In this document: piece after piece, positions 45,073-54,077 of the stretch | Numbering within the stretch: position 1 is the stretch's first letter | How the letters are laid out: the number at the start of each line of letters is the position of its first letter | From: Variovorax boronicumulans | GTDB taxonomy: Bacteria > Pseudomonadota > Gammaproteobacteria > Burkholderiales > Burkholderiaceae_C | Length of the DNA: 64,000 nt | Assembly: GCF_007677875.1 (NCBI RefSeq) | Contig: NZ_VEDO01000002.1 | Location: 456,572-520,571, forward strand | Reading direction: 5' to 3' | Notes under the pieces: generated by a model | The model's input: only the letters and a program-made list of their open reading frames with translations | Database searches by the model: none | What the model was told of the DNA's origin: nothing | Made by a program: the position numbers and the translations under genes

Positions 45073-48000
45073 ATGGCGCAGTTCTTCATCGAGCGTCCCA
45101 TCTTCGCGTGGGTGCTGTCCATCATCGTGATGCTCGCGGGTCTGCTGTCGATCCGCACGCTGCCGCTCGAGCAATACCCCGACATCGCGCCGCCGCGCGT
45201 GTCCGTGGGTTCCACCTACACCGGCGCCTCGGCCAAGACGGTGGAGGACTCGGTCACCCAGATCATCGAGCAGCAGATGAAGGGGCTGGACAACCTGCTC
45301 TACATGCAGAGCAGCAGCAACTCGTCCGGCCAGTCGCGCATCACGCTCACCTTCGCGCCGGGCACCGACATCGACGTGGCCCAGATGCAGGTGCAGAACA
45401 AGATGCAGCCCGCCCTGTCGCGGCTGCCGCAGCAGGTGCAAAGCCGCGGCGTCTTCGTGACCAAGGGCGGCAACGACTTCCTGATGGTGATCGCGTTCTA
45501 CTCGGGCGACGGCAGCGCCTCGGCCGTGGACGTGGGCGACTACATCACGAGCAACCTCGTGGACGTGATCAGCCGCGTCGATGGCGTGGGCGACGTGCAG
45601 GTGCTGGGCACGGGCTATGCCATGCGCATCTGGCTGGACCCGGACAAACTGCGCAAGTACGCGCTGATGCCGTCGGACATCAACGCCGCGCTGCAGGCCC
45701 AGAACGCCCAGGTCTCGGCCGGCCAGCTCGGCGCGCTGCCGGCCGTGGCCGAGCAGCAGCTCACGGCCACCATCACCGCGCGCAGCAAGCTCGAGACGCC
45801 CGAGCAGTTCGGCAACGTGGTGCTGCGGGTGACGCCGGACGGCGCCGTCGTGCGCCTGAAGGACGTGGCGCGGCTCGAGCTCGGCGCCGAGAACCTGACG
45901 GTGCGCTCCATCCTGCGCGGCCGCCCGGGCGCCGGCATGGGCATCGTGCTGGCCGACGGTGCCAACGCCGTCAAGGTGGCCGAGGCCGTCAACGCCAAGA
46001 TCGCCGAGCTGCAGCCCTTCTTCCCGAACCAGCTCGAGAGCTTCGTGACCTACGACACCACGCCCTTCGTGAGCGCGTCGATCGAGGAGGTCGTCAAGGC
46101 CCTGTTCGAAGCCGTGCTGCTGGTCGTGATCGTGATGTACGTGTTCCTGCAGAACTTCCGCGCCACGCTGATCCCGGCGATCACGGTGCCCGTGGTGCTG
46201 CTGGGCACCTTCGGCGTGCTGTCGGCGGCCGGCTACTCGATCAACACGCTCACCATGTTCGCCATGGTGCTGGCCATCGGCCTTCTGGTGGACGACGCCA
46301 TCGTGGTGGTGGAGAACGTCGAGCGCGTGATGAGCGACGAGGGCCTCTCGCCCAAGGAAGCGACCAAGAAATCCATGGCCGAAATCACGCCGGCCCTGGT
46401 CGGCATCGCGCTGGTGCTGTCGGCCGTGTTCATTCCCATGGCCTTCTTCGGCGGCTCCACGGGCGTGATCTACCGCCAGTTCTCCATCACCATCGTCTCG
46501 TCCATGGTGCTGTCGGTGCTGGTGGCGCTGTCGCTCACGCCGGCGCTGTGCGCCACGCTCCTCAAGCCCATTCCCAAGGGCGCGCACGGTCCGCACGGCG
46601 CGGCGCCGCGGCGTGGGCCGCTGGGCTGGGTGGACCGCTTCTTCGTCAGGTTCAACCGTGGCTTCGACCGCAGCGCCGGCGCCTACCAGGGCGCGGTCGG
46701 CGGCATCCTCAAGCGCGGCAAGCGCAGCCTCATCGTCTATGCGCTGATCCTGGCCGGCGTCACGGTGCTGTTCATGCGCCTGCCCACGGCCTTCCTGCCC
46801 GACGAGGACCAGGGCTTCGTGACCGTACAGATGAACCTTCCGCCCGGCGCATCCAACGCCCGGCTGCAACCCGTCGTGAACCAGGTGCAGGAGTACTTCG
46901 CCCAGCAGCCCGAGGTCGTCAGCGTCAACGTGCTGACCGGCCAGAACGGCGACCAGAGTTCGGCGCGGGCCTTCGTCAAACTCAAGGAGTGGGACGAGCG
47001 CACCGACGCTTCGGCCTCGGCAGCCGCGATCGCGGCGCGTGCCGGTCGCGAGCTCGGCAAGATCCGCGACGCGCGCATCATCGTGCAACTGCCGCCGGCG
47101 GTGCGCGGCCTGGGCGCGGCCTCCGGCTTCAACTTCTTCTTGAAGGACATCAATGGCCTGGGCCACGAGGCGCTGGTGGCGGCGCAGCGCAAGACCCTGG
47201 AGCTGCTCCAGGCCCGGCCCGAACTGCGCAACGTGCGCATGAACGGGCTGGACGACACGCCCGAGTTCCGCATCGACATCGACGACGCGCGTGCCGGTGC
47301 ATTGAGTCTGGCCACCAGTGCCGTGGACAGCACGCTGTCCACGGCCATGGGTGGCACCTATGTCAACGACTTTCTGAACAACGGCCGCGTCAAGCGCGTC
47401 TACATGCAGGGCGACACGGCCTTCCGCATGCTGCCGTCCGACATCGAGCGCTGGAGCGTACGCAACAGCCTGGGCCAGATGGTCCCCTTCCATGCCTTCT
47501 CGAGCTCGCGCTGGAGCTATGGTTCGCCGCAGCTGGCGCGCTATAACGGCGCGCCGGCCTACGAGTTCACGGGCGAGGCCGCGCCGGGCATCAGCTCGGG
47601 GGCCGCCATGGCGATCGTGGAGGAAGTCATGCGCCAGATGCCGGCCGGCATCGACTACGAATGGACCGGCGCCTCCTACCAGGAGCGGCTGTCGGGCGCC
47701 CAGGCGCCGCTGCTCTACGCCATCTCCATCCTGTTCGTCTTCCTGTGCCTGGCGGCGCTGTACGAGAGCTGGTCCGTGCCGTTCTCGGTGATCCTCGTGG
47801 TGCCGCTGGGCATCATCGGGGCGCTGCTGTTCACGAGCATGCGCGGGCTGACCAACGACGTGTACTTCCAGGTCGGTCTGCTGACCACGGTGGGCCTGTC
47901 GTCCAAGAACGCCATCCTGATCGTGGAATTCGCCAAGCAGTTGCAGGAGCAGGGCCGCAGCGTGTTCGACGCCACCATGGAGGCCGTGCGCCTGCGCCTG

Positions 48001-48246
48001 CGGCCCATCCTGATGACCTCGCTGGCCTTCGGCTTCGGCGTGCTGCCGCTGGCGCTCGGCACCGGCGCGGGCGCCGGTGGGCGCGTGGCCATTGGCACCG
48101 CGGTGCTGGGCGGCATGGCGATCGGCACCTTGCTGGGCATCTTCTTCGTGCCGCTGTTCTTCGTGCTGATCCGCGGCTGGCTGGAACGGCGCAGCCAGCG
48201 CAAACAGTTGGCCGAGCCGCAGCTGGCCGAACAGGGAGGCCGCTGA
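45073..48246 (+). CDS. RND multidrug efflux pump, inner-membrane subunit (AcrB/MexB family)
   Basis: 1057-aa HAE1-type transporter. The N-terminus MAQFFIERPIFAWVLSIIVMLAG is diagnostic. Twelve transmembrane helices surround two large periplasmic loops. The proton-relay pair D407/D408 (LLVDDAIVVVENVER) aligns with AcrB numbering. The later TM segment GLSSKNAILIVEFAKQLQEQG has the essential Lys. Length is normal. Substrates are not predictable. It lies between the adaptor gene and the outer-membrane factor gene, 1 base from the latter. Confidence 0.96.
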   Translation: MAQFFIERPIFAWVLSIIVMLAGLLSIRTLPLEQYPDIAPPRVSVGSTYTGASAKTVEDSVTQIIEQQMKGLDNLLYMQSSSNSSGQSRITLTFAPGTDIDVAQMQVQNKMQPALSRLPQQVQSRGVFVTKGGNDFLMVIAFYSGDGSASAVDVGDYITSNLVDVISRVDGVGDVQVLGTGYAMRIWLDPDKLRKYALMPSDINAALQAQNAQVSAGQLGALPAVAEQQLTATITARSKLETPEQFGNVVLRVTPDGAVVRLKDVARLELGAENLTVRSILRGRPGAGMGIVLADGANAVKVAEAVNAKIAELQPFFPNQLESFVTYDTTPFVSASIEEVVKALFEAVLLVVIVMYVFLQNFRATLIPAITVPVVLLGTFGVLSAAGYSINTLTMFAMVLAIGLLVDDAIVVVENVERVMSDEGLSPKEATKKSMAEITPALVGIALVLSAVFIPMAFFGGSTGVIYRQFSITIVSSMVLSVLVALSLTPALCATLLKPIPKGAHGPHGAAPRRGPLGWVDRFFVRFNRGFDRSAGAYQGAVGGILKRGKRSLIVYALILAGVTVLFMRLPTAFLPDEDQGFVTVQMNLPPGASNARLQPVVNQVQEYFAQQPEVVSVNVLTGQNGDQSSARAFVKLKEWDERTDASASAAAIAARAGRELGKIRDARIIVQLPPAVRGLGAASGFNFFLKDINGLGHEALVAAQRKTLELLQARPELRNVRMNGLDDTPEFRIDIDDARAGALSLATSAVDSTLSTAMGGTYVNDFLNNGRVKRVYMQGDTAFRMLPSDIERWSVRNSLGQMVPFHAFSSSRWSYGSPQLARYNGAPAYEFTGEAAPGISSGAAMAIVEEVMRQMPAGIDYEWTGASYQERLSGAQAPLLYAISILFVFLCLAALYESWSVPFSVILVVPLGIIGALLFTSMRGLTNDVYFQVGLLTTVGLSSKNAILIVEFAKQLQEQGRSVFDATMEAVRLRLRPILMTSLAFGFGVLPLALGTGAGAGGRVAIGTAVLGGMAIGTLLGIFFVPLFFVLIRGWLERRSQRKQLAEPQLAEQGGR

Positions 48247-48247
48247 C

Positions 48248-49666
48248 ATGCGCCGTGCATTGATTCCCCTGGCCGTCTTGGCCTTCCTGTCCGGCTGCGC
48301 CAACCTGGCGCCGCGATACGAGCAGCCCGCCGCGCCCATTCCACAGGCCTGGCCGGCCGACGGCCAGGCCGCGCCGCAGCCGCTGGCGGGCTGGCAGGAG
48401 TTTTTCGTCGACGAGCGCCTGCGCGGCGTGCTGGCGCTCGCGCTGGAGAACAACCGCGACCTGCGCTCGGCCGCGCTGAGCATCGAGCGCGCGCGTGCGC
48501 TGTACGGCGTGAGCAGCGCCGCCGCGCTGCCTTCGGTCGACCTGGGTGGTGCCGCCAGCCGCGCGCGCACCCCGGCGGGATTGACCACGAACGGCAACGC
48601 CAGCATCGTCGACCGCTTCAGCACCAACTTCGGCCTCACGTCGTACGAGCTGGATTTCTTCGGCCGGGTGCGCAACCTGTCCGATTCGGCGCTCGAGGAG
48701 TTCCTGCGCACCGAGGACGCCCGCCGCAGCGCGCAGATCAGCCTGGTGGCTTCGGTCGCCCAGGCCTGGCTGCAGCTGGCGACCGACCAGCAGCGGCTGC
48801 GGCTGGCGCGCGAGACGCTGCAGAGCCAGCAGCGCTCCTACGACCTGATCCGCCAGGCCCATGCGCTGGGCGCGCAGTCCGGCGTGGCGCTGGCGCAGGC
48901 CCAGACCACGGTGGAGTCCGCGCGCGGCCAGGTGGCCGCCTACGACAGCCTGGTCGAGCAGGGCCGCAACGCGCTGGCCCTCCTGGCCGGCACGCAGCTG
49001 CCGGCTGCGCTGCTGCCCGGCGACCAGTCGGTCGCGGTCGCCGGGTTGCCCACGCCGCCGGCCGACCTGCCGTCCAGCGTGCTGCAGCAGCGGCCCGACG
49101 TGCTTGCGGCCGAGCATGCGCTGCGCGCAGCCCACCACGACATCGGTGTCGCGCGCGCGGCGCTGTACCCGCGCATCACACTGACCGGCTCGGCCGGCGT
49201 GGCCAGCCCCAGCCTGTCCAGCCTGTTCGAGGGGGGCAGCCGTGCCTGGAGCTTCGGCCCCTCGATCAGCCTTCCCCTGTTCGACAACGGTGCCCGCCGC
49301 AACCAGCTGCGCGCGACCGAGGTGCAGCGCGACATCGTGCTGTCCAGCTACGAGAAGACGCTGCAGACGGCCTTCCGCGAGGTGTCCGACGCGCTGGCCG
49401 AACGCCGCACGCTGGCCGAGCGCCTGGAGGCCCAGCGCGCCCTGGTCGCGGCGACGACGCGCAGCTTCGACCTGGCCCAGGCCTTGTTCAAGGGCGGTGG
49501 CGGCAGCTACCTCGAGGTGCTGGACGCGCAGCGCGCGCTCTACGCCGCGCAGCAGACGCTGATCGGCCTGCAGCTGACCGACCAGGCCAACCGCGTGCAG
49601 CTGTACAAGGTGCTGGGCGGCGGCTGGCAGGCCCAGGCCACTGCGCCGTCCGCGACAGCGGGCTAA
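48248..49666 (+). CDS. RND outer-membrane efflux lipoprotein (NodT/OprM family)
   Basis: 472-aa outer-membrane factor with lipobox LSGC (Cys about residue 17). NRDLRSAALSIERARALYGV and LPSSVLQQRPDVLAAEHALRAAHHDIGVARAALYPRITLTG are TolC/OprM hallmarks. A second repeat half starts near QTAFREVSDALAERRTLAERL. It completes the tripartite pump and starts one base after the pump gene's stop. A terminator-like stem follows. Confidence 0.94.
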   Translation: MRRALIPLAVLAFLSGCANLAPRYEQPAAPIPQAWPADGQAAPQPLAGWQEFFVDERLRGVLALALENNRDLRSAALSIERARALYGVSSAAALPSVDLGGAASRARTPAGLTTNGNASIVDRFSTNFGLTSYELDFFGRVRNLSDSALEEFLRTEDARRSAQISLVASVAQAWLQLATDQQRLRLARETLQSQQRSYDLIRQAHALGAQSGVALAQAQTTVESARGQVAAYDSLVEQGRNALALLAGTQLPAALLPGDQSVAVAGLPTPPADLPSSVLQQRPDVLAAEHALRAAHHDIGVARAALYPRITLTGSAGVASPSLSSLFEGGSRAWSFGPSISLPLFDNGARRNQLRATEVQRDIVLSSYEKTLQTAFREVSDALAERRTLAERLEAQRALVAATTRSFDLAQALFKGGGGSYLEVLDAQRALYAAQQTLIGLQLTDQANRVQLYKVLGGGWQAQATAPSATAG

Positions 49667-49694
49667 GCCGGGGCGCAGCAGAATCGGCGCCGCC

Positions 49695-49719
49695 GGCGGC
49701 CAGTGGGGCCGCCATTTTC
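49695..49719 (+). terminator. Candidate intrinsic terminator after the RND operon
   Basis: GGCGGCC (49695-49701), a 5-base loop, the perfect complement (49707-49713), then ATTTTC. It lies 29 bases after the operon's last stop codon. The same stretch carries AGGAG for the next gene, so that gene's ribosome-binding site lies just after the stem. Confidence 0.5.
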
Positions 49720-49733
49720 AGGAGACCGATTCC

Positions 49734-50042
49734 ATGATCCAGGTGCTGGCCATCATCACCACCCACCCCGGCAAACGCGGCGACGTGCTGGCCGCCTTCA
49801 ATGAAAACCGCGCCGCCGTGCTGGCCGAGGACGGCTGCCTCGAGTATGGCGCCGTGGTCGACGCCGCCAACCTGCCGCCCGGCTGGGCGACCTTCGGACC
49901 GGACACCTTCGTTGTGGTTGAGAAGTGGGCCAGCTTCGACGCGCTCAAGGCCCATGCCAAGGCGCCGCACATGGCGGCTTACGCCGCCAAGACCAAGGAA
50001 TGGGTGGCGAACCGGGCCATCCACGTCATGGAGCCCGTCTGA
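49734..50042 (+). CDS. Antibiotic biosynthesis monooxygenase-fold protein (putative quinol monooxygenase)
   Basis: 102-aa ferredoxin-like dimer-forming ABM domain, resembling YgiN. VLAIITTHPGKRGDVLAAFNENRAAVLAEDGCLEYGA and FVVVEKWASFDALKAHAKAPHMAAYAAK give the typical conserved Glu, Trp and His. AGGAG lies about 9 bases before ATG. A perfect palindrome follows the stop. The oxidised substrate is unknown. Confidence 0.88.
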   Translation: MIQVLAIITTHPGKRGDVLAAFNENRAAVLAEDGCLEYGAVVDAANLPPGWATFGPDTFVVVEKWASFDALKAHAKAPHMAAYAAKTKEWVANRAIHVMEPV

Positions 50043-50046
50043 ACAA

Positions 50047-50064
50047 CGGGGGCCGCGGCCCCCG
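50047..50064. terminator. Perfect palindrome between convergent genes
   Basis: CGGGGGCCG at 50047-50055 followed directly by its own complement (18-base palindrome). It lies 4 bases after the ABM stop and just beyond the converging dehydrogenase stop. Probably a shared transcription end; no strong U-tract. Confidence 0.45.
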
Positions 50065-50068
50065 CTCT

Positions 50069-50848
50069 TCATTCCATGGCCCAGCCGTGGCTCACGATCA
50101 GCGACTGGCCCGTCAGCGCGTTGCTCGGGAAGGCCGCGAACAGCAGCGCCACCTCGGCCACATCGGCCACGGTCGTGAACTCGCCGTCCACGGTGTCCTT
50201 GAGCATGACCTTCTTGATCACGTCCTCTTCGCTGATCTTGAGCGTGGCGGCCTGTTCGGGGATCTGCTTGTCCACCAGCGGCGTGCGGACGAAGCCAGGG
50301 CAGATCACGTTGGCACGCACATTGTGCGGGCCGCCTTCCTTGGCCAGTACGCGGGCCAGGCCCAAGAGGCCGTGCTTGGCCGTCACATAGGGCGCCTTCA
50401 GCACCGAGGCCAGCTTGGAGTGCACAGAGCCCATCAGGATGATGGAGCCGCTGTTCTGCTTGTACATGAGCGGCAGCACGGCCTTGGTGGTCAGGAAGGC
50501 GCCGTCCAGGTGGATGGCCAGCATCTTCTTCCACTCGGCGAACGGAAATTCCTCGACCGGGTGCACGATCTGGATGCCGGCATTGCTGACCAGCACGTCC
50601 ACCGTTCCCCAGGCCGCCACAACCTCGGCCACGCCGCCGTTGACCTGCTCCTCGCTGGTCACGTCCATGGCCACGCCCATGGCCTGGTGGCCGGCCGCGC
50701 GCAGCTCGGCGGCCGTGGCGTCGGCGGCGGCCTTGTTCATGTCGGCGATGGCCACGCGCGCACCTTCGCGCGCGTAGGTGCAGGCGATCTCCTTGCCGAT
50801 GCCGCTGGCGGCACCGGTGACGAGCGTGACTTTGTCCTTGAGTTTCAT
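50069..50848 (-). CDS. bdhA: 3-hydroxybutyrate dehydrogenase
   Basis: 259-aa short-chain dehydrogenase converting 3-hydroxybutyrate to acetoacetate with NAD. The Rossmann motif is [12 protein letters not shown] (about residue 11), then [15 protein letters not shown], then the catalytic Ser, Tyr and Lys in [38 protein letters not shown] is characteristic of BdhA and distinguishes it from other SDRs. The patatin gene lies 31 bases upstream on the same strand, fitting poly-hydroxybutyrate/lipid turnover. Confidence 0.92.
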   Translation of the reverse strand: MKLKDKVTLVTGAASGIGKEIACTYAREGARVAIADMNKAAADATAAELRAAGHQAMGVAMDVTSEEQVNGGVAEVVAAWGTVDVLVSNAGIQIVHPVEEFPFAEWKKMLAIHLDGAFLTTKAVLPLMYKQNSGSIILMGSVHSKLASVLKAPYVTAKHGLLGLARVLAKEGGPHNVRANVICPGFVRTPLVDKQIPEQAATLKISEEDVIKKVMLKDTVDGEFTTVADVAEVALLFAAFPSNALTGQSLIVSHGWAME

Positions 50849-50879
50849 GGCAGATCCTTTGGGGGAGCGGGGGAAAGGT

Positions 50880-52160
50880 TCAGCGGCCGGCCGGCCGCGG
50901 GGCGAGGTCGAGCACCGTGATGCCGGCCTTCTTGCGCGGCCGCTCGCGCCAGCGCGGATCGGCGAAGCTCGCCTGTACATCGGCGCGGCCGGCGGCCCAG
51001 TGGTCGGCCACGGTCTGGCGCGAGAACTCGTAGTCCTTGGACTGGCCGGCGTGGCTCTTGCTGCGGTGGATCAGGTGCATGACCGTGACCGCGTTGCAGT
51101 TGCCGGCGTTCAGCAGGGCCTTGAGGTCCGGGTCGTCCTGCCATGCCGCGGGCAGCTTGTCGGCCAGGCGTTGCGCGGCCTCGGCCAGGCGCTGCTGCGC
51201 GGCGATAAGGTCGGTGTTCATGCGCGTGCGGCTCGCGTACTGGATGTCCTTGGCGCGCTCGGCCACCTCGTCCAGGTTGCGCGGCAGCGCGCCGCGGGCG
51301 CTGAACAGGTCGACCTGGAACACCAGCATGTCCTGCACCGTCGGCTGGTCGATCACGTACTGCAACGGTGTGTTGGAGACCACACCGCCATCCCAGTACC
51401 ACTTGCCGTCCACGGGCACGGGCGCGAAGCCCGGCGGCAGCGCGCCGCTGGCCATCACATGCTCGGGGCCGATGGGTTGGGTGCAGGTCGGGTCGGCGGA
51501 ATCGAAGTAGACCGAGTTGCCGGTCTCCAGCTCCACCGCGCCGACCGACAGCCGCACCTTCCCACGGCAGTGCGCGTCGTTGATGCGGTCGAAATCGACC
51601 AGGCGTTCCAGCGTGCTTCTGAGCGGCGCCGTGTCGTACCAGCTCAGCGCCGCACCGGTGCCGGCGGGCTGCAGCGGCGCCGGCGGGATGCGCGGCATGA
51701 AGAAGCCCGGCACGCCGAAGCTGGCAACCAGCGCGGCGCTGGTGGTGTTGAAAAGGCTGCGCGCTTCGTCGCCGTAGCTCGCCGGCAGCGCCGGCATGGG
51801 CAGACCGGAGGACACCTGGGCCCAGAACGCGCGCAGCTGGTCGACGCGGCGCTCGGGCGGATTGCCGGCGATCAGCGCGGCGTTGATCGCGCCGATGGAG
51901 ACGCCGGCCACCCAGTCGGGGGCGACGCCGCGCTCCGCGAGCGCCTCGTACACGCCGGCCTGGTAGGCGCCGAGGGCGCCGCCGCCCTGCAGCACGAGGA
52001 CGCACTGTTCCGATGGCGCAGCGAGGCTGCGCGCGCTGGAAGGAGATGTAGCCACGGGGACGCTTTCTGGGATGGCGGAACTGGGGTCCGATTGCTGCGA
52101 TGCAGTATAGGCCGCTGACGCATCCGGCTTCGGTCGCAGGTTGCATTGCCTCCTGGCCAT
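50880..52160 (-). CDS. Patatin-like phospholipase
   Basis: 426-aa (long form) patatin-fold lipase. The oxyanion loop [16 protein letters not shown], nucleophile GVSIG, and Asp of the Ser-Asp dyad in [10 protein letters not shown] are present. The first ~35 residues of the long form are unlike the family. A TATACT -10-like hexamer on this strand (52104-52109) lies inside them, and an in-frame GTG at 52055 would give a 391-aa form just after that promoter; I think the shorter start is at least as likely. No signal peptide is evident. In some Burkholderiales such proteins accompany 3-hydroxybutyrate metabolism, as here with bdhA downstream. Confidence 0.88.
   Translation of the reverse strand: MARRQCNLRPKPDASAAYTASQQSDPSSAIPESVPVATSPSSARSLAAPSEQCVLVLQGGGALGAYQAGVYEALAERGVAPDWVAGVSIGAINAALIAGNPPERRVDQLRAFWAQVSSGLPMPALPASYGDEARSLFNTTSAALVASFGVPGFFMPRIPPAPLQPAGTGAALSWYDTAPLRSTLERLVDFDRINDAHCRGKVRLSVGAVELETGNSVYFDSADPTCTQPIGPEHVMASGALPPGFAPVPVDGKWYWDGGVVSNTPLQYVIDQPTVQDMLVFQVDLFSARGALPRNLDEVAERAKDIQYASRTRMNTDLIAAQQRLAEAAQRLADKLPAAWQDDPDLKALLNAGNCNAVTVMHLIHRSKSHAGQSKDYEFSRQTVADHWAAGRADVQASFADPRWRERPRKKAGITVLDLAPRPAGR
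52104..52109 (-). promoter_or_regulatory. -10-like TATACT for patatin/bdhA
   Basis: TATACT on the minus strand (five of six matches to TATAAT), about 49 bases before the alternative GTG start of the patatin gene. No good -35 is seen at the right spacing. It lies inside the long form of the ORF and so bears on start choice. Confidence 0.35.
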
Positions 52161-52163
52161 AAT
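52158..52163 (+). promoter_or_regulatory. -10-like CATAAT for the FKBP gene
   Basis: CATAAT followed by a CGCCGG discriminator, about 37 bases before the FKBP start and 26 bases before its GAAGGAGA ribosome-binding site (52189-52196). The same TnnTCGCCGGC-type box precedes the aldo/keto reductase near 9900. No clear -35. Confidence 0.35.
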
Positions 52164-52199
52164 CGCCGGCTTTGCCCCATGGCTTTCGAAGGAGACCGC

Positions 52200-52640
52200 A
52201 TGCCCATCCGTACCCCTGTCGTGGTGCTCGCCACGTTGTTGACCACTGCCGTCTCCGCCCAGACCACCACCACGCTCGATGCCGCTGCCAAGGAACCCGG
52301 CGCGCAGACCACGGCCTCCGGCCTGGTCTACCGTTCGCTACAGGACGGCAACGGCGCGAGCCCCGGCGCCAGCGACAAAGTCAAGGTGCACTACCGCGGC
52401 ACGTTCCTGGACGGCAAGGAGTTCGACAGCTCCTACAAGCGCAACGCCCCGATCGAGTTCCCGCTGAACGGCGTGATCCCGTGCTGGACCGAAGGTGTGC
52501 AGAAGATGAAGGTCGGCGGCAAGGCCAAGCTGACCTGCCCGGCGGCGATCGCCTATGGTTCGCGCGGCGCGAGCGGCGTGATTCCGCCCAACGCCACGCT
52601 GCAGTTCGAGGTCGAGCTGCTGGGCATCAACGGCAGGTGA
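52200..52640 (+). CDS. FKBP-type peptidyl-prolyl cis-trans isomerase, periplasmic
   Basis: 146-aa protein with a signal peptide (about residues 1-20, cleavage after VSA) and a single FKBP domain: VKVHYRGTFLDGKEFDSSYKR, IEFPLNGVIPCWTEGVQKMKVGGKAKL, then AYGSRGASGVIPPNATLQFEVELL. The aromatic pocket residues are conserved. ATG 52200 sits behind a strong GAAGGAGA. The predicted role is folding of exported proteins. Confidence 0.93.
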   Translation: MPIRTPVVVLATLLTTAVSAQTTTTLDAAAKEPGAQTTASGLVYRSLQDGNGASPGASDKVKVHYRGTFLDGKEFDSSYKRNAPIEFPLNGVIPCWTEGVQKMKVGGKAKLTCPAAIAYGSRGASGVIPPNATLQFEVELLGINGR

Positions 52641-52650
52641 CGCCGCGGCG

Positions 52651-53067
52651 CTACTGCGCGTCGTACACGGTCGCCAGCGAGCGGAACCCCTTGACCTCGA
52701 TCGGGTTGCCAAAGGGGTCCATGAAGAACATGGTCCATTGCTCGCCGGGCTGCCCTTCGAAGCGGCCCTGTGGCTCGAGCACGAAGTCGGTGCCGGCATC
52801 GGTCAAGCGCTTGGCCATCGCCTGCCAGTCGGCCAGTTGCAGGATCAGTCCGAAGTGCGGCATCGGCACCAGCTTGTCGCCCACATGGCCGGTGCGGGCC
52901 GTGGCAAAGGGCTCGCCCAGGTGCAGCGAGATCTGGTGGCCAAAGAAATCGAAATCGACCCAGGTGTCGGTGCTGCGGCCTTCGCGGCAGCCGAGCACGC
53001 CGCCGTAGAAGCGGCGCGCCGCGTCCAGGTCACGGACATTGAAGGCGAGATGGAAGATGCTTTGCAT
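52651..53067 (-). CDS. VOC (glyoxalase/bleomycin resistance) family protein
   Basis: 138-aa single-chain vicinal-oxygen-chelate fold. IFHLAFNVRDLDAARRFYGGVLGC opens the first beta-alpha-beta unit, with a His in the usual metal position. The ISLHLGEPF His and the PIEVKGF Glu complete the metal triad. Substrate unknown; the close NVRDLDAARRFY pattern is shared by many dioxygenase and resistance paralogues. It is divergent from the MBL hydrolase gene. Confidence 0.87.
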   Translation of the reverse strand: MQSIFHLAFNVRDLDAARRFYGGVLGCREGRSTDTWVDFDFFGHQISLHLGEPFATARTGHVGDKLVPMPHFGLILQLADWQAMAKRLTDAGTDFVLEPQGRFEGQPGEQWTMFFMDPFGNPIEVKGFRSLATVYDAQ

Positions 53068-53129
53068 GGTGTGATTGTGCGCCGCCCGCGACAGCAGACC
53101 CCGCTCCCCTCTGCTACGGTCCGGTGCCC

Positions 53130-54077
53130 ATGAACGCCCCTCCGACCGCCGCGCGCGACCGCGCGCCCCATGCCGGCGTGCAGAACGTCGAATTCGGTCG
53201 TGTCTCGGTCTACTTCGGCGAGCGCAACGGCAAGTACCCCGACGGCAACCAGGTGCTGGTGCGCGGCAAGGACACGCGCGCCGCGATGGACACGCCCATC
53301 GTCTCCAACGTCATCGGAGCGGCTTTCGACACGAGCGAACTCGTGGTCATGGGCCATGTGCACGAGGACCACATGGCCGGCTTGCACCGCCTGCCGCACG
53401 CCTGCGTGCACGTGCACCACGCCGACCTGCCGGCCGCGCAGAGCTGGCCGGGGCTGCTCGCCGCCATGGGCGTGGCCGATGCGGCGCTCGGCGACGAGGT
53501 GCTGGCCCGCTACCAGCGCGACTTCTTCTACGCGCCGCGCCCGGATGCCCAAGGCTACGAAGACGGTGCCTGCTGGGAGCTTGGCGGTGCACGCATCCGC
53601 GCCTTCCACATGCCGGGGCACACGGCCGGCCACACGGTGCTGCTGGTCGAGCCCGAGGGCGTGGCCTTCATCGGCGACATCGACCTGAGCGGCTTCGGCC
53701 CGTACTACGCCGACGCCGGTTCCAGCCTGCGCGACTTCCGCACCACGCTGCGACGCTTGCCGGACGTGCCCGCCAAGGTCTGGGTGACCTCGCACCACCG
53801 CGGTGTCTACACGGAGCGCGAGCGCTTCCTGCGCGACCTGGCCGCCTTCGCAGCCAAGATCGACGAGCGCAGCGACCGCCTGCGCGCGCTGCTCGCCGAA
53901 TCGCCGAAGACGCTCGGCCAACTCGCCGGGTGCCGGCTGCTGTACCCGCCGGACCACCAGAGCTGGTGGGTCGAGTCCGCGGAAACGCGCACCATCGCGC
54001 AGCACCTCGATGAGATGCAGGCCGAGGGCGAGGTGAAGGTCGACGCCGAAGGCGTCTGGCGGCTCAGTACTTCTTGA
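53130..54077 (+). CDS. Metallo-beta-lactamase fold hydrolase
   Basis: 315-aa MBL hydrolase. The metal motif HVHEDH (H76, H78, D80, H81) is complete, with further ligands in HMPGHTAGHT and IGDIDLSG. The N-terminal VSVYFGERNGKYPDGNQVLV is typical of uncharacterised proteobacterial members. The C-terminal winged-helix-like tail (about residues 255-315) resembles those of glyoxalase II-like/flavo-diiron relatives. Start ATG 53130; a GTG 6 bases earlier is in frame. The last 14 bases overlap the converging 2OG oxygenase gene. Confidence 0.86.
   Translation: MNAPPTAARDRAPHAGVQNVEFGRVSVYFGERNGKYPDGNQVLVRGKDTRAAMDTPIVSNVIGAAFDTSELVVMGHVHEDHMAGLHRLPHACVHVHHADLPAAQSWPGLLAAMGVADAALGDEVLARYQRDFFYAPRPDAQGYEDGACWELGGARIRAFHMPGHTAGHTVLLVEPEGVAFIGDIDLSGFGPYYADAGSSLRDFRTTLRRLPDVPAKVWVTSHHRGVYTERERFLRDLAAFAAKIDERSDRLRALLAESPKTLGQLAGCRLLYPPDHQSWWVESAETRTIAQHLDEMQAEGEVKVDAEGVWRLSTS

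Noticed and set aside
43570..48711. A 1713-codon open frame on the minus strand opposite the RND operon
   Set aside because: Composition is His/Arg/Gln-rich and low in complexity, it mirrors the codons of three clear genes, and it has no domain.
49636..49642. GCCACTG, the B12-box heptamer, near the end of the outer-membrane efflux gene
   Set aside because: It is within coding sequence and none of the other riboswitch elements surround it.
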